Positions 29,119-37,652 of a stretch of 64,000 nt of DNA are shown here, piece after piece. This DNA comes from Phycisphaerae bacterium (GTDB lineage: Bacteria; Planctomycetota; Phycisphaerae; Sedimentisphaerales; UBA12454): contig JBAZHC010000005.1 of NCBI GenBank assembly GCA_041652575.1, positions 1 through 64,000 of the forward strand, given 5' to 3'. A program made the translations under genes and the position numbers. How positions within the stretch are numbered: the first letter of the stretch is position 1; each line of letters starts with the position of its first letter. The notes beneath the pieces were generated by a model, which did no database searches, was not told the DNA's origin, and saw only the letters and a program-made list of their open reading frames with translations.

Positions 29119-30942
29119 TTTGCCGTGTTTTCTCAAGTGAATTTGAATAATCATAATATCCGCAGGCGTGATTCCGCCGATTCTGCCTGCCTGGCCCAAT
29201 GTCGCAGGCTTGAACTTTTTTAATTTCTCTCTCGCCTCGGCTCGAAGATGTTCTATTTTGTCATAGTCAAGCGTATCGGGCAGTTTTAATTTTTCGCTCT
29301 TTTGAAACTGCGCAACCGACTTTTGTTCTTTTACGAGGTACCCTTCGTACTTAGCGTCCGTCATTACGCTTTCGATAATATCGCCCCGAAGGCCCAACGC
29401 CGCAACTTCCGGCATTTCTGAAATCTTTTTGCCGCCCGCTTCGTCAGGCCGTTTAAGCAGTTCCCAAAGTGACTTTCCATCTTTGCGAGTATTCTTCAAA
29501 AAATCACTAAAGGCATTAACCTGCTCAAGCGTCTGCTGAAATCTTTCCCAGCGCCGGTCTCCGACGAGACCTATATCTCTGCCGATTTGCGTAAGTCTCC
29601 TGTCTGCGTTATCGCTTCGCAGACACATTCTCCATTCCGCCCTCGATGTGAACATCCTGTAAGGCTCATCGATTTCTCTTGTCAGTAAATCGTCAATCAT
29701 CACGCCGATATACGCCTGGTCGCGCCGCAGAACCAACGGTTCTTTATTATCGAGCATCCTTGCCGCGTTAATCCCAGCCATAATTCCCTGACCGGCCGCT
29801 TCTTCGTATCCGCTTGTGCCGTTGATTTGTCCCGCAAGAAACAACCCTTTGATTTTTCTCGTCTCAAGGCTCGGCTTTAATTGTATCGCCGGACAATAGT
29901 CGTATTCGATTGCGTATGCGTAATGAACAATTTTTGCGTTTTCAGTTCCCGCCATAAGTTTTATCATCTGCTCCTGAACATCTTCCGGCACGGATGTGCT
30001 TATCCCGTTGCAGTAGATTGTTCTTACCTCTTCGTCTTCGGGTTCGAGAAATACCTGGTGTTTGGTCTTATCGGCGAACCGCATAATTTTCGTTTCGATG
30101 CTCGGGCAGTATCTCGGCCCGGTAGTTTTTATCTGCCCCGTATAAAGCGGCGCACGCCCAAGATTATCCATCAGCAGTTTATGAATTTTTTCATTCGTAT
30201 ATGTTATCCAGCACGGAACCTGTCTTTTCGTTATCGAATCGGTCATAAAAGAAAACGGCGAAGGCTTGTCGTCTCCGCACTGAATTTGTGTTTTATCGTA
30301 ATCGATTGTTTTCGCGTCGAGTCTTGGCGGCGTACCGGTTTTCAATCGTTTTACTTCTAATCCGAGTTTAGCCAGACAATCTGACAATTCATTTGCCGGC
30401 AGCTCATCGAGTCTTCCGCCCGGCCATTGTTTTGTGCCCGTATGCATTATCCCTTTAAGGAATGTCCCCGTTGCGATAATTACCGCCCGGCAATTGAAAA
30501 TTCTGCCGTCAGTGCAAAGGACACCTTTGACCTGATTATTTTCGACTAAAATTTCCGCGACCAATGCTTCGACGATTGTAAGGTTAGGCGTTTGTTCGAG
30601 CAGATTGCAAATGCACGCCGAATATTTGTATTTATCTATTTGTGCCCGAGGCGATTGAACTGCTGCGCCTTTTGAACGGTTCAGGAGTCTGAATTGTATT
30701 CCTGTAGCGTCTGTGGCGAGACCCATAAGGCCGCCCAGTGCGTCTATTTCTTTTACGATTTGTCCTTTTGCGATTCCGCCGATAGCAGGATTGCAGCTTG
30801 CCTTTGCGATTGTGTCTTTGCTGATGGTTACCAGCGCCGTTTTGCACCCGATTTTCGCCGCCGCGTGTGCCGCCTCGGCCCCGCCGTGTCCTCCGCCGAT
30901 TACTATACAATCAAATTTATTCGTATCCGCCTTATTATACAT
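29116..30942 (-). CDS. mnmG: tRNA uridine 5-carboxymethylaminomethyl modification enzyme
   Basis: The FAD-binding subunit of the MnmEG complex, which modifies U34 of several tRNAs. The 608-residue protein is typical in length. FAD motif VIGGGHGGAEAAHA near residue 13, CNPAIGGIAKGQIVKEIDALGG, ATGTFLKG, and the helical C-terminal domain ending in ADIMIIQIHLRK are present. mnmE is not in the window. Its stop codon is supplied by a dispersed repeat. Confidence 0.97.
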   Translation of the reverse strand: MYNKADTNKFDCIVIGGGHGGAEAAHAAAKIGCKTALVTISKDTIAKASCNPAIGGIAKGQIVKEIDALGGLMGLATDATGIQFRLLNRSKGAAVQSPRAQIDKYKYSACICNLLEQTPNLTIVEALVAEILVENNQVKGVLCTDGRIFNCRAVIIATGTFLKGIMHTGTKQWPGGRLDELPANELSDCLAKLGLEVKRLKTGTPPRLDAKTIDYDKTQIQCGDDKPSPFSFMTDSITKRQVPCWITYTNEKIHKLLMDNLGRAPLYTGQIKTTGPRYCPSIETKIMRFADKTKHQVFLEPEDEEVRTIYCNGISTSVPEDVQEQMIKLMAGTENAKIVHYAYAIEYDYCPAIQLKPSLETRKIKGLFLAGQINGTSGYEEAAGQGIMAGINAARMLDNKEPLVLRRDQAYIGVMIDDLLTREIDEPYRMFTSRAEWRMCLRSDNADRRLTQIGRDIGLVGDRRWERFQQTLEQVNAFSDFLKNTRKDGKSLWELLKRPDEAGGKKISEMPEVAALGLRGDIIESVMTDAKYEGYLVKEQKSVAQFQKSEKLKLPDTLDYDKIEHLRAEAREKLKKFKPATLGQAGRIGGITPADIMIIQIHLRKHGK

Positions 30943-30949
30943 ATTAAAT

Positions 30950-31022
30950 CATTTTTAATCTGCGTAATCAGCGATTAAAAAACTGTGTATATTCGTGTTC
31001 ATTCGTGGTTAATTCCCTTTTT
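30950..31022 (-). repeat. ACCACGAATGAACACGAAT / GATTACGCAGATT dispersed repeat
   Basis: In reverse complement: AACCACGAATGAACACGAAT, then a CTGATTACGCAGATT segment, between acpS and mnmG. Related blocks occur at 100-165, 40005-40060 and 45371-45405. Confidence 0.55.
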
Positions 31023-31030
31023 TGTGTCTT

Positions 31031-31075
31031 CGCCTGTCCCGCCATAGCTTTTAGCGACGGCGGATGCCTTGGTGG
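31031..31075. repeat. GTCCCGCC/GGCGGAT palindromic repeat
   Basis: CCTGTCCCGCCATAGC and AGCGACGGCGGATG form an imperfect hairpin directly downstream of the acpS stop. A larger relative occurs at 37523-37612. Confidence 0.45.
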
Positions 31076-31459
31076 CTATTTCGATATCGCAACGGCCGAA
31101 GCCATAACAAAATTCGCCGTATGACTGATAGTCAGGCTTATATCACCGATATTCATTTTCGACGCGATTTTTTTCACTTCCCCGCTAAGCGTTACCTCCG
31201 GCTGGCCGAGCGGATTATTTATTATTTCGATATCCGTCCAGGCGATTTTGCCCCGCCAGCCTGTGCCGAGCATTTTAAGTATCGCTTCTTTCGCCGCGAA
31301 TCTGCCCGAAAGTCTCTCAATTCGGTTTTTCACCTTCAGCGCCTGCTCCTGTTCGGTCTGCGTGAAAACCCTGTCGAGAAAATGACTGTCGTGCCGCTTA
31401 AGCATCTGCTCGATTCGCGGACAGTCAACCAAATCTATGCCGTGAAATATCTTTTGCAT
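31076..31459 (-). CDS. acpS: Holo-ACP synthase
   Basis: Transfers the phosphopantetheine arm of CoA to acyl carrier protein. 127 residues, normal length; the magnesium-binding Asp lies in FHGIDLVDCPRI and the Glu in RFAAKEAILK. SLTISHTANFVMASAVA closes the fold. It sits between a parvulin lipoprotein gene and mnmG on the same strand. The TAG stop lies at the start of a TAGCCACCAAGGCAT repeat. Confidence 0.95.
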   Translation of the reverse strand: MQKIFHGIDLVDCPRIEQMLKRHDSHFLDRVFTQTEQEQALKVKNRIERLSGRFAAKEAILKMLGTGWRGKIAWTDIEIINNPLGQPEVTLSGEVKKIASKMNIGDISLTISHTANFVMASAVAISK

Positions 31460-31515
31460 TTTCCTGTTTCTTTATTTTTTTAAATTCTCCGTGTTCTCTG
31501 TGGCTTTTATTCCTT

Positions 31516-32658
31516 CTATTTCTTTGCCTGCAGGTTCTGCCATGCGTTTTCTGCGCAGTACTCGATAAAGCCTTCGGCGTAAGACAAATCAACCTGCTCT
31601 ATTATTTTATTCATCATATCGTCGACTATTTTTTTGTGTTTTTCGTACATCATTCTCGCTTCGACTTCTTCCTGAACCTTTTCGAAAGGTTCGCAGGTCG
31701 CCGCCTGTCTGCTTTCAAGTTTTATAATAAAAATATGACCTTTAGTAACCACAGGCTCGGAAATCTGTCCTGCGCTCATATTTTCCACAGCTTTTTCAAT
31801 CGCATTATAAGGTGGCGCAAGCGAACCCGGCGTAATCGGGGGCCACAGGCCGCCATCTTGTCTCTCCGAGCCATTCGAATATTTCTTCACAAGTTCCGCG
31901 AAATCCTCGCCGTTCTTAATCTTTCCAGAAATCTCCCAAGCAAGTTCCTTCGTCTTCTGTTCCGCCATTTCATTCGTGGTGTTGGCGTCGATAAAATTTC
32001 CAATTTCAAGGTCTATAAGCCTGAACGCTATTTGGGCCTTTTTGGCATAGAATTCGTCTTTTATCTTATTGTAATATTCCACCAGTTCGGAATGAGTCAC
32101 CGGCTTTTCTATTTTTATTTCCTGCGATACGAACGACTGCACAAGAATTGCCCTTCTCTGCTGCTGATAAAAATCCCGCCAGTTAGTGCCCATACTTTTC
32201 AGCATTTTTTCGACCGTAGCGTAATCCCCGCCGCATTTCGCGATAAACTTCTGCACCTCTTCTTCGACTATTTTATCGATGACGGCCTGGTCTACATTTT
32301 CAGGCAGCGCCTCCTTGGCCTTTTCATAAAGCCTGATATCGGCTATTTTTTGTACGAGAACGCTTCCCAGCAGCGGCTTTGCTGCCGCGTTGAACTTCGG
32401 ATAATCCATCTGCTGCGCAAGTTTTTTCAGATGTTCCTGCACCGGCTCTATTATTTCATCTGCCGTTATCGCGGATGAGTCTATCGACAGCACGAGTCCG
32501 CCGGACGGCTTCGGCATTGTGGGCATTTCATCAGGCGGCGTTATCGCAGCCAGCCGTTTTTCGTCAACATCGCTTTTTTTCGTTTCACCTTCGCAGCCGT
32601 AAAACCACGTCAGCATACAGCATAACACCAGCAATTTAATCATTGTCTTTGCGTTCAT
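31516..32658 (-). CDS. Parvulin-type peptidyl-prolyl isomerase lipoprotein (PrsA/SurA-like)
   Basis: A 380-residue exported foldase. The leader ends in a lipobox-like FYGC (Cys22). A SurA-N-like helical region (about 55-200) precedes the rotamase domain (about 205-320) with KNGEDFAELVKKYSNGS and GGLWPPITPGSL, then AGQISEPVVTKGHIFIIKLESR. AGGAAA precedes the ATG. Such proteins assist folding of envelope proteins. It lies downstream of mfd with a palindromic repeat between. Confidence 0.85.
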   Translation of the reverse strand: MNAKTMIKLLVLCCMLTWFYGCEGETKKSDVDEKRLAAITPPDEMPTMPKPSGGLVLSIDSSAITADEIIEPVQEHLKKLAQQMDYPKFNAAAKPLLGSVLVQKIADIRLYEKAKEALPENVDQAVIDKIVEEEVQKFIAKCGGDYATVEKMLKSMGTNWRDFYQQQRRAILVQSFVSQEIKIEKPVTHSELVEYYNKIKDEFYAKKAQIAFRLIDLEIGNFIDANTTNEMAEQKTKELAWEISGKIKNGEDFAELVKKYSNGSERQDGGLWPPITPGSLAPPYNAIEKAVENMSAGQISEPVVTKGHIFIIKLESRQAATCEPFEKVQEEVEARMMYEKHKKIVDDMMNKIIEQVDLSYAEGFIEYCAENAWQNLQAKK

Positions 32659-32680
32659 ACAAATTTCCTGTTAATTCTGG

Positions 32681-32712
32681 TTAGCCCTCACTCCTGCGGT
32701 GGGGGGCGTTAG
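32681..32712 (-). repeat. GGGGCTAA-type hairpin repeat between mfd and the PPIase gene
   Basis: TTAGCCCTCACTCCTGCGGT followed by GGGGGGCG, a slightly diverged copy of the element found inside mfd at 34878 and 35668 and upstream of tkt at 39692. It lies 8 nt past the mfd stop. Confidence 0.6.
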
Positions 32713-32719
32713 AAAATGA

Positions 32720-35700
32720 TTATAGTTTGGATTGCGCCTTTTTGCGAAGAATTTTTCTTAAAACTGCGCAAATGGTATCCGGCTGGAAATAATTGTCTTC
32801 GAGCCGTATATGTACGGTCAGCGGGTCGGGAATCCTCACTTTCCCCGGTGCTTTGGCGAACAAGACGCCTATCTTTCCGGCAAAATCCTTCTCGAACGAG
32901 AAAATCACATCGCTGCCGTCGGTTGTAATCGCCCGTACCCCGGCCGCCGAGGCAAGGGTTCTTATCTCGGCAAGTTCCAGCAGTTTTTGTACTTCCGGAC
33001 AAATCTTTCCGAACAGGTCCCCGAGTTCCTCTTCCAGTTGAGCCAAATCCTGCGATGTCCTTGCCGCCGCGATTCGCCGATAAACATTCATCCGCTGCGA
33101 ATCCGATTGTATATAATTTCTCGGTATATAAATTGAAAAGCCCAAATCTATAACCGTAGCGGGTTCTTTCGCCGGCGGCTCTTTCTTCAATCTTCTCACC
33201 GCCTCGGCCAGCAGCCTGCAGAAAAGTTCGTACCCGACGGTATTTATATGCCCCGACTGTTCCGGCCCCAGTATATTTCCCGCCCCGCGGATTTCAAGGT
33301 CGCGCAGCGCAATTTTAAATCCAGCCCCGAGCTGCGAATATTCCTCTATCGCCTTGAGTCTCTTTACCGCTACTGGACTGATGCTCCTGCCCCGCGGAAG
33401 CATAAAATACGCGTAAGCCCTGTGCTTGAACCTGCCGACTCTGCCGCGAAGCTGATGAAGCTGCGCCAGCCCGAACCTGTCTGCGTCATTTATAATAATC
33501 GTATTGGCGTTCGGAATATCGATACCCGATTCGATTATCGCCGAGCAGATAAGCACATCTATTTTGCCCAGCACAAATTCAATCATCGCTTTTTCAAGCT
33601 GATGTTTGGGCATTTGTCCGTGCGCAATTGTTGTTTTTATGCCGGGCAGAAGTTTCTGAATCTCATCGGCGAATTTTTTTATCGTCTGCACCCTGTTATG
33701 AACGAGAAATATCTGCCCCTGCCGGTTAAGCTCGAAAACTATCGCTCTTTTTATAATTTCCGCGTCGAATTTTTTCACCTGTGTAACAACAGCCCGCCTG
33801 TCCAGCGGCGGAGTCGCCAGCGAACTTATATCCCGCAGCCCCAGCATCGCCATATGAAGCGTTCTCGGTATCGGTGTCGCCGTCATCGTCAGAATATCGA
33901 CGTTGACCCGCATCTTTTTCAGCTTTTCCTTATGCTCGACCCCGAACCTCTGCTCTTCGTCAATTATCAACAGCCCCAAATCTTTAAATCCGACATCGCT
34001 ACTGAGCAGCCTGTGCGTCCCGATAAGAATATCTACCCTTCCCTGTTTGGTACGCTTGATTATTTCCGTAGCCTGCGCCTTTGTCTTGAAACGGTTGACC
34101 GATTCCACCGATATCGGAAAATCCGCGAACCTCTGCGTAAACGTTCTTTCGTGCTGAATGCACAAAACCGTCGTCGGCACAAGAACGGCGACCTGTTTGC
34201 CCGCTTCTATCGCCTTGAACGCTGCCCGCATCGCAAGTTCTGTTTTTCCATAACCTACGTCGCCGCACAACAACCTGTCCATCGGCATTGGTTTTTGCAT
34301 ATCGGTTTTTATTTGTTCGACTGCGATTATCTGGTCCGGCGTCTCCTGATACAGGAACGATTCTTCGAATTCTCTCTGCCAGTTCGAATCCGCCCCGTAA
34401 GTAATGCCCTGCATACTTTGGCGTTTCGCCTGTATTTCAAGCAGTTCCGCCGCCAAATCATTTACCGCCGCGGCGACTTTATTTTTCTGCCGCTCCCATT
34501 TCTTCGTCCCGATTTTACTAAGCTTGGGCCTGACAGCGGTTGTGCCGATATATTTCTGAACAAAACCGATATTCTGAACCGGCACATGAATCTTAACTTC
34601 GTCTGCGTATTGAAGCGTCAGGAACTCGCACTTTTGCCCCGCTTTGTCTATTACCTCACCGCCCTTGAATTTTCCTATGCCGTAATTTATATGAACGACA
34701 TAATCTCCTTTTTTTAGTTCCGCTGCCGAATCAATTCCGACCGCTGCGCCTATCGGCCGTGTAGTTCGCCGGATTATCGCCTGACCGAACAATTCGTGAT
34801 GTGTTGCTATAATTGTTTTCAGCTCTTCAATTATAAATCCCCGATGAACAAACCCGACCGGCAAATGAATATTTTGTTTAGCCCCCACCCCTGCGGTGGG
34901 GGTTCGTTTATCTTCATTAATTATTTCTTCTATTCGCTTTACCTCGGCTCCCGTTTCGCAATAAAGACAAACATCCCAGCCGTCTTCTGCGAGCCTGGTC
35001 AACTCCTGCAGTGCTTCTCTGTGTCCGGCCCATACCGGCCCGCTTTTATGTTCGAACTGCTGCGTACTTTTTATGCGCAGCTCGATATTTTCAGGGTCGT
35101 CGCCGAACCTGCTGATTGAAACCTGCTTAAACGTGGAAATCTTTTTGTATATCTCGTTCCACGTATAAAGACCTTCCGGCCTTTCGACTCTCTGGATAAA
35201 AACATCCGCCACTTCCTGAACTTCGCTCGGCTCCTGGATAAAGATAATCGTCTCCGGGTCGATAATATTCAAAAACATCGTCTGGTTGTCTCTGTCATTA
35301 TCAAGAATCGCCGATGTAATTGTAATGCTGTCGATATGTCCCGATGACCTCTGCGAATCAAGGTCGATTGTTCGTATGCTTTCGATTTCATCGCCGAAAA
35401 ATTCAACTCTTATAGCTATCGGCTGATTAGACTGTGCCGAGACAGGGGTATAGATATCGATTATGCCGCCTCTTCTGACGAACTGTCCCGGCAAATCAAT
35501 CTGCGCGACCGCTTCGAACCCGTTATCGACCAGCCACTGGCACGCCTTATCCATTTCGACCGTTTGGCCTTTTTGCAGTGCCAGTCCTTTTTCGATAAGT
35601 TTTTCCGGCCTCGGCACCGGCTGCATCAGCGCCTGTATCGACGTCGAAATAATTCCCTGGTTATTGTTTAGCCCCCACCCCTGTGGTGGGGGTTGTTTCA

Positions 35701-36136
35701 ATGCCATTTTCAAAACTAATCTTGCCCTTGCCGAACTAATTTCATCGGTAGCGTCTATGAGTTCTTCGCCCGCCCGGCCCGGCAGCGTTTCAATATTCCT
35801 GCCGCTGACCTGTCCTCCGTAGTCCTCTCTTTTATTTGCTGCGACTTTATCAGGGCCGAAAGCCTCACAGGAAATAGAAGCTTTAGCAGAGGAAGACGAA
35901 GGATGGAATGCCATAAGGTCATCGACGACATCGTCGCTGTCGTCCAGATGTGGGCTTATATATAGGATTGGCTTTTTTAATTGCTGGTGAATATGTCCTG
36001 CCAATAAAGGCGCAAAGGATCCCCACGTCCCGGCAATTTTTACCGCCCTGTGGTGAGCTTGTCGAACCGCCCCTTTATCATCGGCCTTTAATTGCGAGAT
36101 TACCTCTTGAACGCTCTTTAGTTGTCCTAAATCCAC
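32720..36136 (-). CDS. mfd: Transcription-repair coupling factor
   Basis: Dislodges stalled RNA polymerase and recruits UvrA. 1138 residues. The UvrB-like N-terminal module is followed by the RNA polymerase-interacting (CarD-like) domain (ELKKGDYVVHINYGIGKFKG), helicase motifs CGDVGYGKTELA, IDEEQRFGV and TMTATPIPRTL, and the C-terminal TRCF domain. Three in-frame repeat insertions can be read in the N-terminal half: GAVRQAHHRAV (36042-36074), QPPPQGWGLN (35668-35694) and RTPTAGVGAK (34878-34904), all in surface-loop positions between conserved blocks. The enzyme core motifs are intact, so it is probably functional. Confidence 0.95.
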   Translation of the reverse strand: MDLGQLKSVQEVISQLKADDKGAVRQAHHRAVKIAGTWGSFAPLLAGHIHQQLKKPILYISPHLDDSDDVVDDLMAFHPSSSSAKASISCEAFGPDKVAANKREDYGGQVSGRNIETLPGRAGEELIDATDEISSARARLVLKMALKQPPPQGWGLNNNQGIISTSIQALMQPVPRPEKLIEKGLALQKGQTVEMDKACQWLVDNGFEAVAQIDLPGQFVRRGGIIDIYTPVSAQSNQPIAIRVEFFGDEIESIRTIDLDSQRSSGHIDSITITSAILDNDRDNQTMFLNIIDPETIIFIQEPSEVQEVADVFIQRVERPEGLYTWNEIYKKISTFKQVSISRFGDDPENIELRIKSTQQFEHKSGPVWAGHREALQELTRLAEDGWDVCLYCETGAEVKRIEEIINEDKRTPTAGVGAKQNIHLPVGFVHRGFIIEELKTIIATHHELFGQAIIRRTTRPIGAAVGIDSAAELKKGDYVVHINYGIGKFKGGEVIDKAGQKCEFLTLQYADEVKIHVPVQNIGFVQKYIGTTAVRPKLSKIGTKKWERQKNKVAAAVNDLAAELLEIQAKRQSMQGITYGADSNWQREFEESFLYQETPDQIIAVEQIKTDMQKPMPMDRLLCGDVGYGKTELAMRAAFKAIEAGKQVAVLVPTTVLCIQHERTFTQRFADFPISVESVNRFKTKAQATEIIKRTKQGRVDILIGTHRLLSSDVGFKDLGLLIIDEEQRFGVEHKEKLKKMRVNVDILTMTATPIPRTLHMAMLGLRDISSLATPPLDRRAVVTQVKKFDAEIIKRAIVFELNRQGQIFLVHNRVQTIKKFADEIQKLLPGIKTTIAHGQMPKHQLEKAMIEFVLGKIDVLICSAIIESGIDIPNANTIIINDADRFGLAQLHQLRGRVGRFKHRAYAYFMLPRGRSISPVAVKRLKAIEEYSQLGAGFKIALRDLEIRGAGNILGPEQSGHINTVGYELFCRLLAEAVRRLKKEPPAKEPATVIDLGFSIYIPRNYIQSDSQRMNVYRRIAAARTSQDLAQLEEELGDLFGKICPEVQKLLELAEIRTLASAAGVRAITTDGSDVIFSFEKDFAGKIGVLFAKAPGKVRIPDPLTVHIRLEDNYFQPDTICAVLRKILRKKAQSKL
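34878..34904 (-). repeat. GGGGCTAA-type hairpin inserted in mfd (copy 1)
   Basis: A 27-nt palindromic element, TTAGCCCCCACCCCTGCGGT plus GGGGGTT on the plus strand, read in frame as RTPTAGVGA in Mfd. It is identical in design to copies at 35668 and 39692. Confidence 0.85.
35668..35694 (-). repeat. GGGGCTAA-type hairpin inserted in mfd (copy 2)
   Basis: One base different from the copy at 34878 (CTGTGG for CTGCGG) but read in another frame, giving QPPPQGWGLN. Both frames are open, as expected for elements that can survive in coding DNA. Confidence 0.85.
36042..36074 (-). repeat. GGTTCGACAAGCTCACC-type repeat inserted in mfd
   Basis: On the minus strand GGGCGGTTCGACAAGCTCAC, with CAGGGCGG after it, is read as GAVRQAHHRAV near residue 24 of Mfd. 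The core GACAAGCTCA resembles the CCTTCGACAAGCTCAGG repeat that is scattered in many bacterial genomes. Confidence 0.6.
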
Positions 36137-36185
36137 TATTATTAAAAATTGAAGTTTACCCGCCTATGGCGGGAATGAGAATTCG

Positions 36186-36302
36186 TTTTTGGTTTGGATA
36201 ACGGTAATGTCATGTGTTTCGGTTTCGTGATTGGTTTGATGTTACCGAAACATAATAACAATAACGACTAACGCGACGTTACCGATACCATTACCGACAC
36301 CT
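36186..36302. repeat. GGTAACGGTAACG-type MITE-like element, copy 1
   Basis: The left part (GGATAACGGTAATGTC, GTGTTTCGGTTTCG) and right part (AACGACTAACGCGACGTTAC, CGATACCATTACCGAC) are mutually inverted and match the element at 41799-41913. It fills the gap between mfd and pfk. Confidence 0.55.
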
Positions 36303-36333
36303 GGATTCTTAAATCTTCAATCTTAAATTTGTA

Positions 36334-37431
36334 TTAATCGCCAAAGCACGTATTAACTGCCCTTGCTGCCTTTATCAACGGGCTGTCTTTCGGCACAGTT
36401 CTCGTCTTGCCCGCGACCTGTGAAAGCGGAACGCTCGAAAGCTTGTTATTTTTCAGTACAACCAATTGGTTTTTCGCGCCGCTCACTAATAATTCCATCG
36501 CCTGATAACCGAAACTTGTTGCCAGTATCCTGTCCCAAGGCGTAGGTGTGCCTCCGCGCTGGATATAACCTAAAGTTACGCTGCGGGTTTCAAGTTTTGT
36601 TAATTGTTCTATTTGCTCGGCAATTTTATTTGCTATTCCGCCCAGCCGTATCGGCTCAGGACTGTAAGCGACCGTTTTACTGACGACCATTTCTCCGCCC
36701 AGTTCTTTCGCACCTTCGGCGACAACTATAATGCTGTAGCTTTTGCCTTTGCTGTTCCGCTGCTGAACGAATCGGCAGATGCTGTTTATTTTATATGGAA
36801 TTTCCGGAATAAGAATCACATCGCTTCCACTTGCCACTCCCGCGTGTAGTGCAATCCATCCTGCGTATCTGCCCATCACCTCGACTACCATAACGCGATG
36901 ATGTGAGCTTGCCGTGGTTCGCAGTTTATCTATCGCTTCCGTCGCCGTTGTTACCGCCGTATCGAATCCGAAAGTTACGTCAGTACCCCAAAGGTCATTA
37001 TCGATTGTTTTCGGAACGCCTATAATCGTCAGTCCCTTTTTAGCAAGTATTGCTGCGCTGGTCATCGTCCCATCGCCGCCGATGCAGATTAGTGCATCGA
37101 TTTTTTTCTGCTTCAGTGTCTTTATGCATTCGCCGGACAAATCTTTATATACTATTTTTCCTGCTTTATTAGTAACCGGATACCGTGATGGATTTGTCGT
37201 ATTATTGGAGCCAAGTATCGTCCCGCCCATTTCGAGAATATTGCTTACATCTTCATAGCTTAGCGGATGTATCCTTTTTTCAATAAGGCCGAGATATCCG
37301 TCTTCGATTCCCCAGACTTTCATCCCGTGTTTCGAGATTGCTGTTTTTGTTACTGCGCGTATAACTGCGTTAAGGCCCGGACAATCCCCCCCGCCCGTCA
37401 TCACTGCTATAGTCTTGATTTTGTGTGTCAT
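36334..37431 (-). CDS. pfkA: 6-phosphofructokinase, group III
   Basis: Phosphorylates fructose 6-phosphate in glycolysis. 365 residues, longer than the 320 of E. coli PfkA and like group III enzymes. MTGGGDCPGLNAVIRA, the phosphate-donor motif GGDGT (Gly at the position that favours ATP over PPi) and PKTIDNDL (Lys where E. coli has Gly) give the G104/K124 combination of mixed-type PFKs. MGRYAGWIALHAG and GYIQRGGTPTPWDR follow. AAGGA precedes the ATG. Most likely ATP-dependent, but the donor needs assay. Confidence 0.92.
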   Translation of the reverse strand: MTHKIKTIAVMTGGGDCPGLNAVIRAVTKTAISKHGMKVWGIEDGYLGLIEKRIHPLSYEDVSNILEMGGTILGSNNTTNPSRYPVTNKAGKIVYKDLSGECIKTLKQKKIDALICIGGDGTMTSAAILAKKGLTIIGVPKTIDNDLWGTDVTFGFDTAVTTATEAIDKLRTTASSHHRVMVVEVMGRYAGWIALHAGVASGSDVILIPEIPYKINSICRFVQQRNSKGKSYSIIVVAEGAKELGGEMVVSKTVAYSPEPIRLGGIANKIAEQIEQLTKLETRSVTLGYIQRGGTPTPWDRILATSFGYQAMELLVSGAKNQLVVLKNNKLSSVPLSQVAGKTRTVPKDSPLIKAARAVNTCFGD

Positions 37432-37522
37432 AATTATCCTTGGTTAGCCACGTCATTACTATGGCGAGGTCATCCATATATATTTGTCGTCATTTAAAAA
37501 TCAACAAAATCAGCGCAACCTG

Positions 37523-37652
37523 TCCGCTATAGTCCGCCTGCCCTACATAGCACATAGTGCGACGGAGGGTTAGCCATGGCACCATAGGTGGGACGACGGC
37601 GGATCAGCGATTAAACATTCCGTATTTTCGCGCCTTAGTGCCTTAGTGGCTA
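37523..37652. repeat. GTCCGCC/GGCGGAT hairpin plus TAGCCACTAAGGCAC repeat
   Basis: The gap between tkt and pfk is a mosaic of repeats: CCGCTATAGTCCGCCTGCCC and GGACGACGGCGGATCAGCG form outer arms, with CTACATAGCACATAGTGCGA inside. It then passes into AGTGCCTTAGTGGCTA (TAGCCACTAAGGCAC on the minus strand), which reaches the tkt stop. Confidence 0.55.

Noticed and set aside
32709..34717. Large plus-strand open frames opposite mfd (for example 33248-34717)
   Set aside because: They are antisense shadows of mfd with no domain, ribosome site or protein-like composition.
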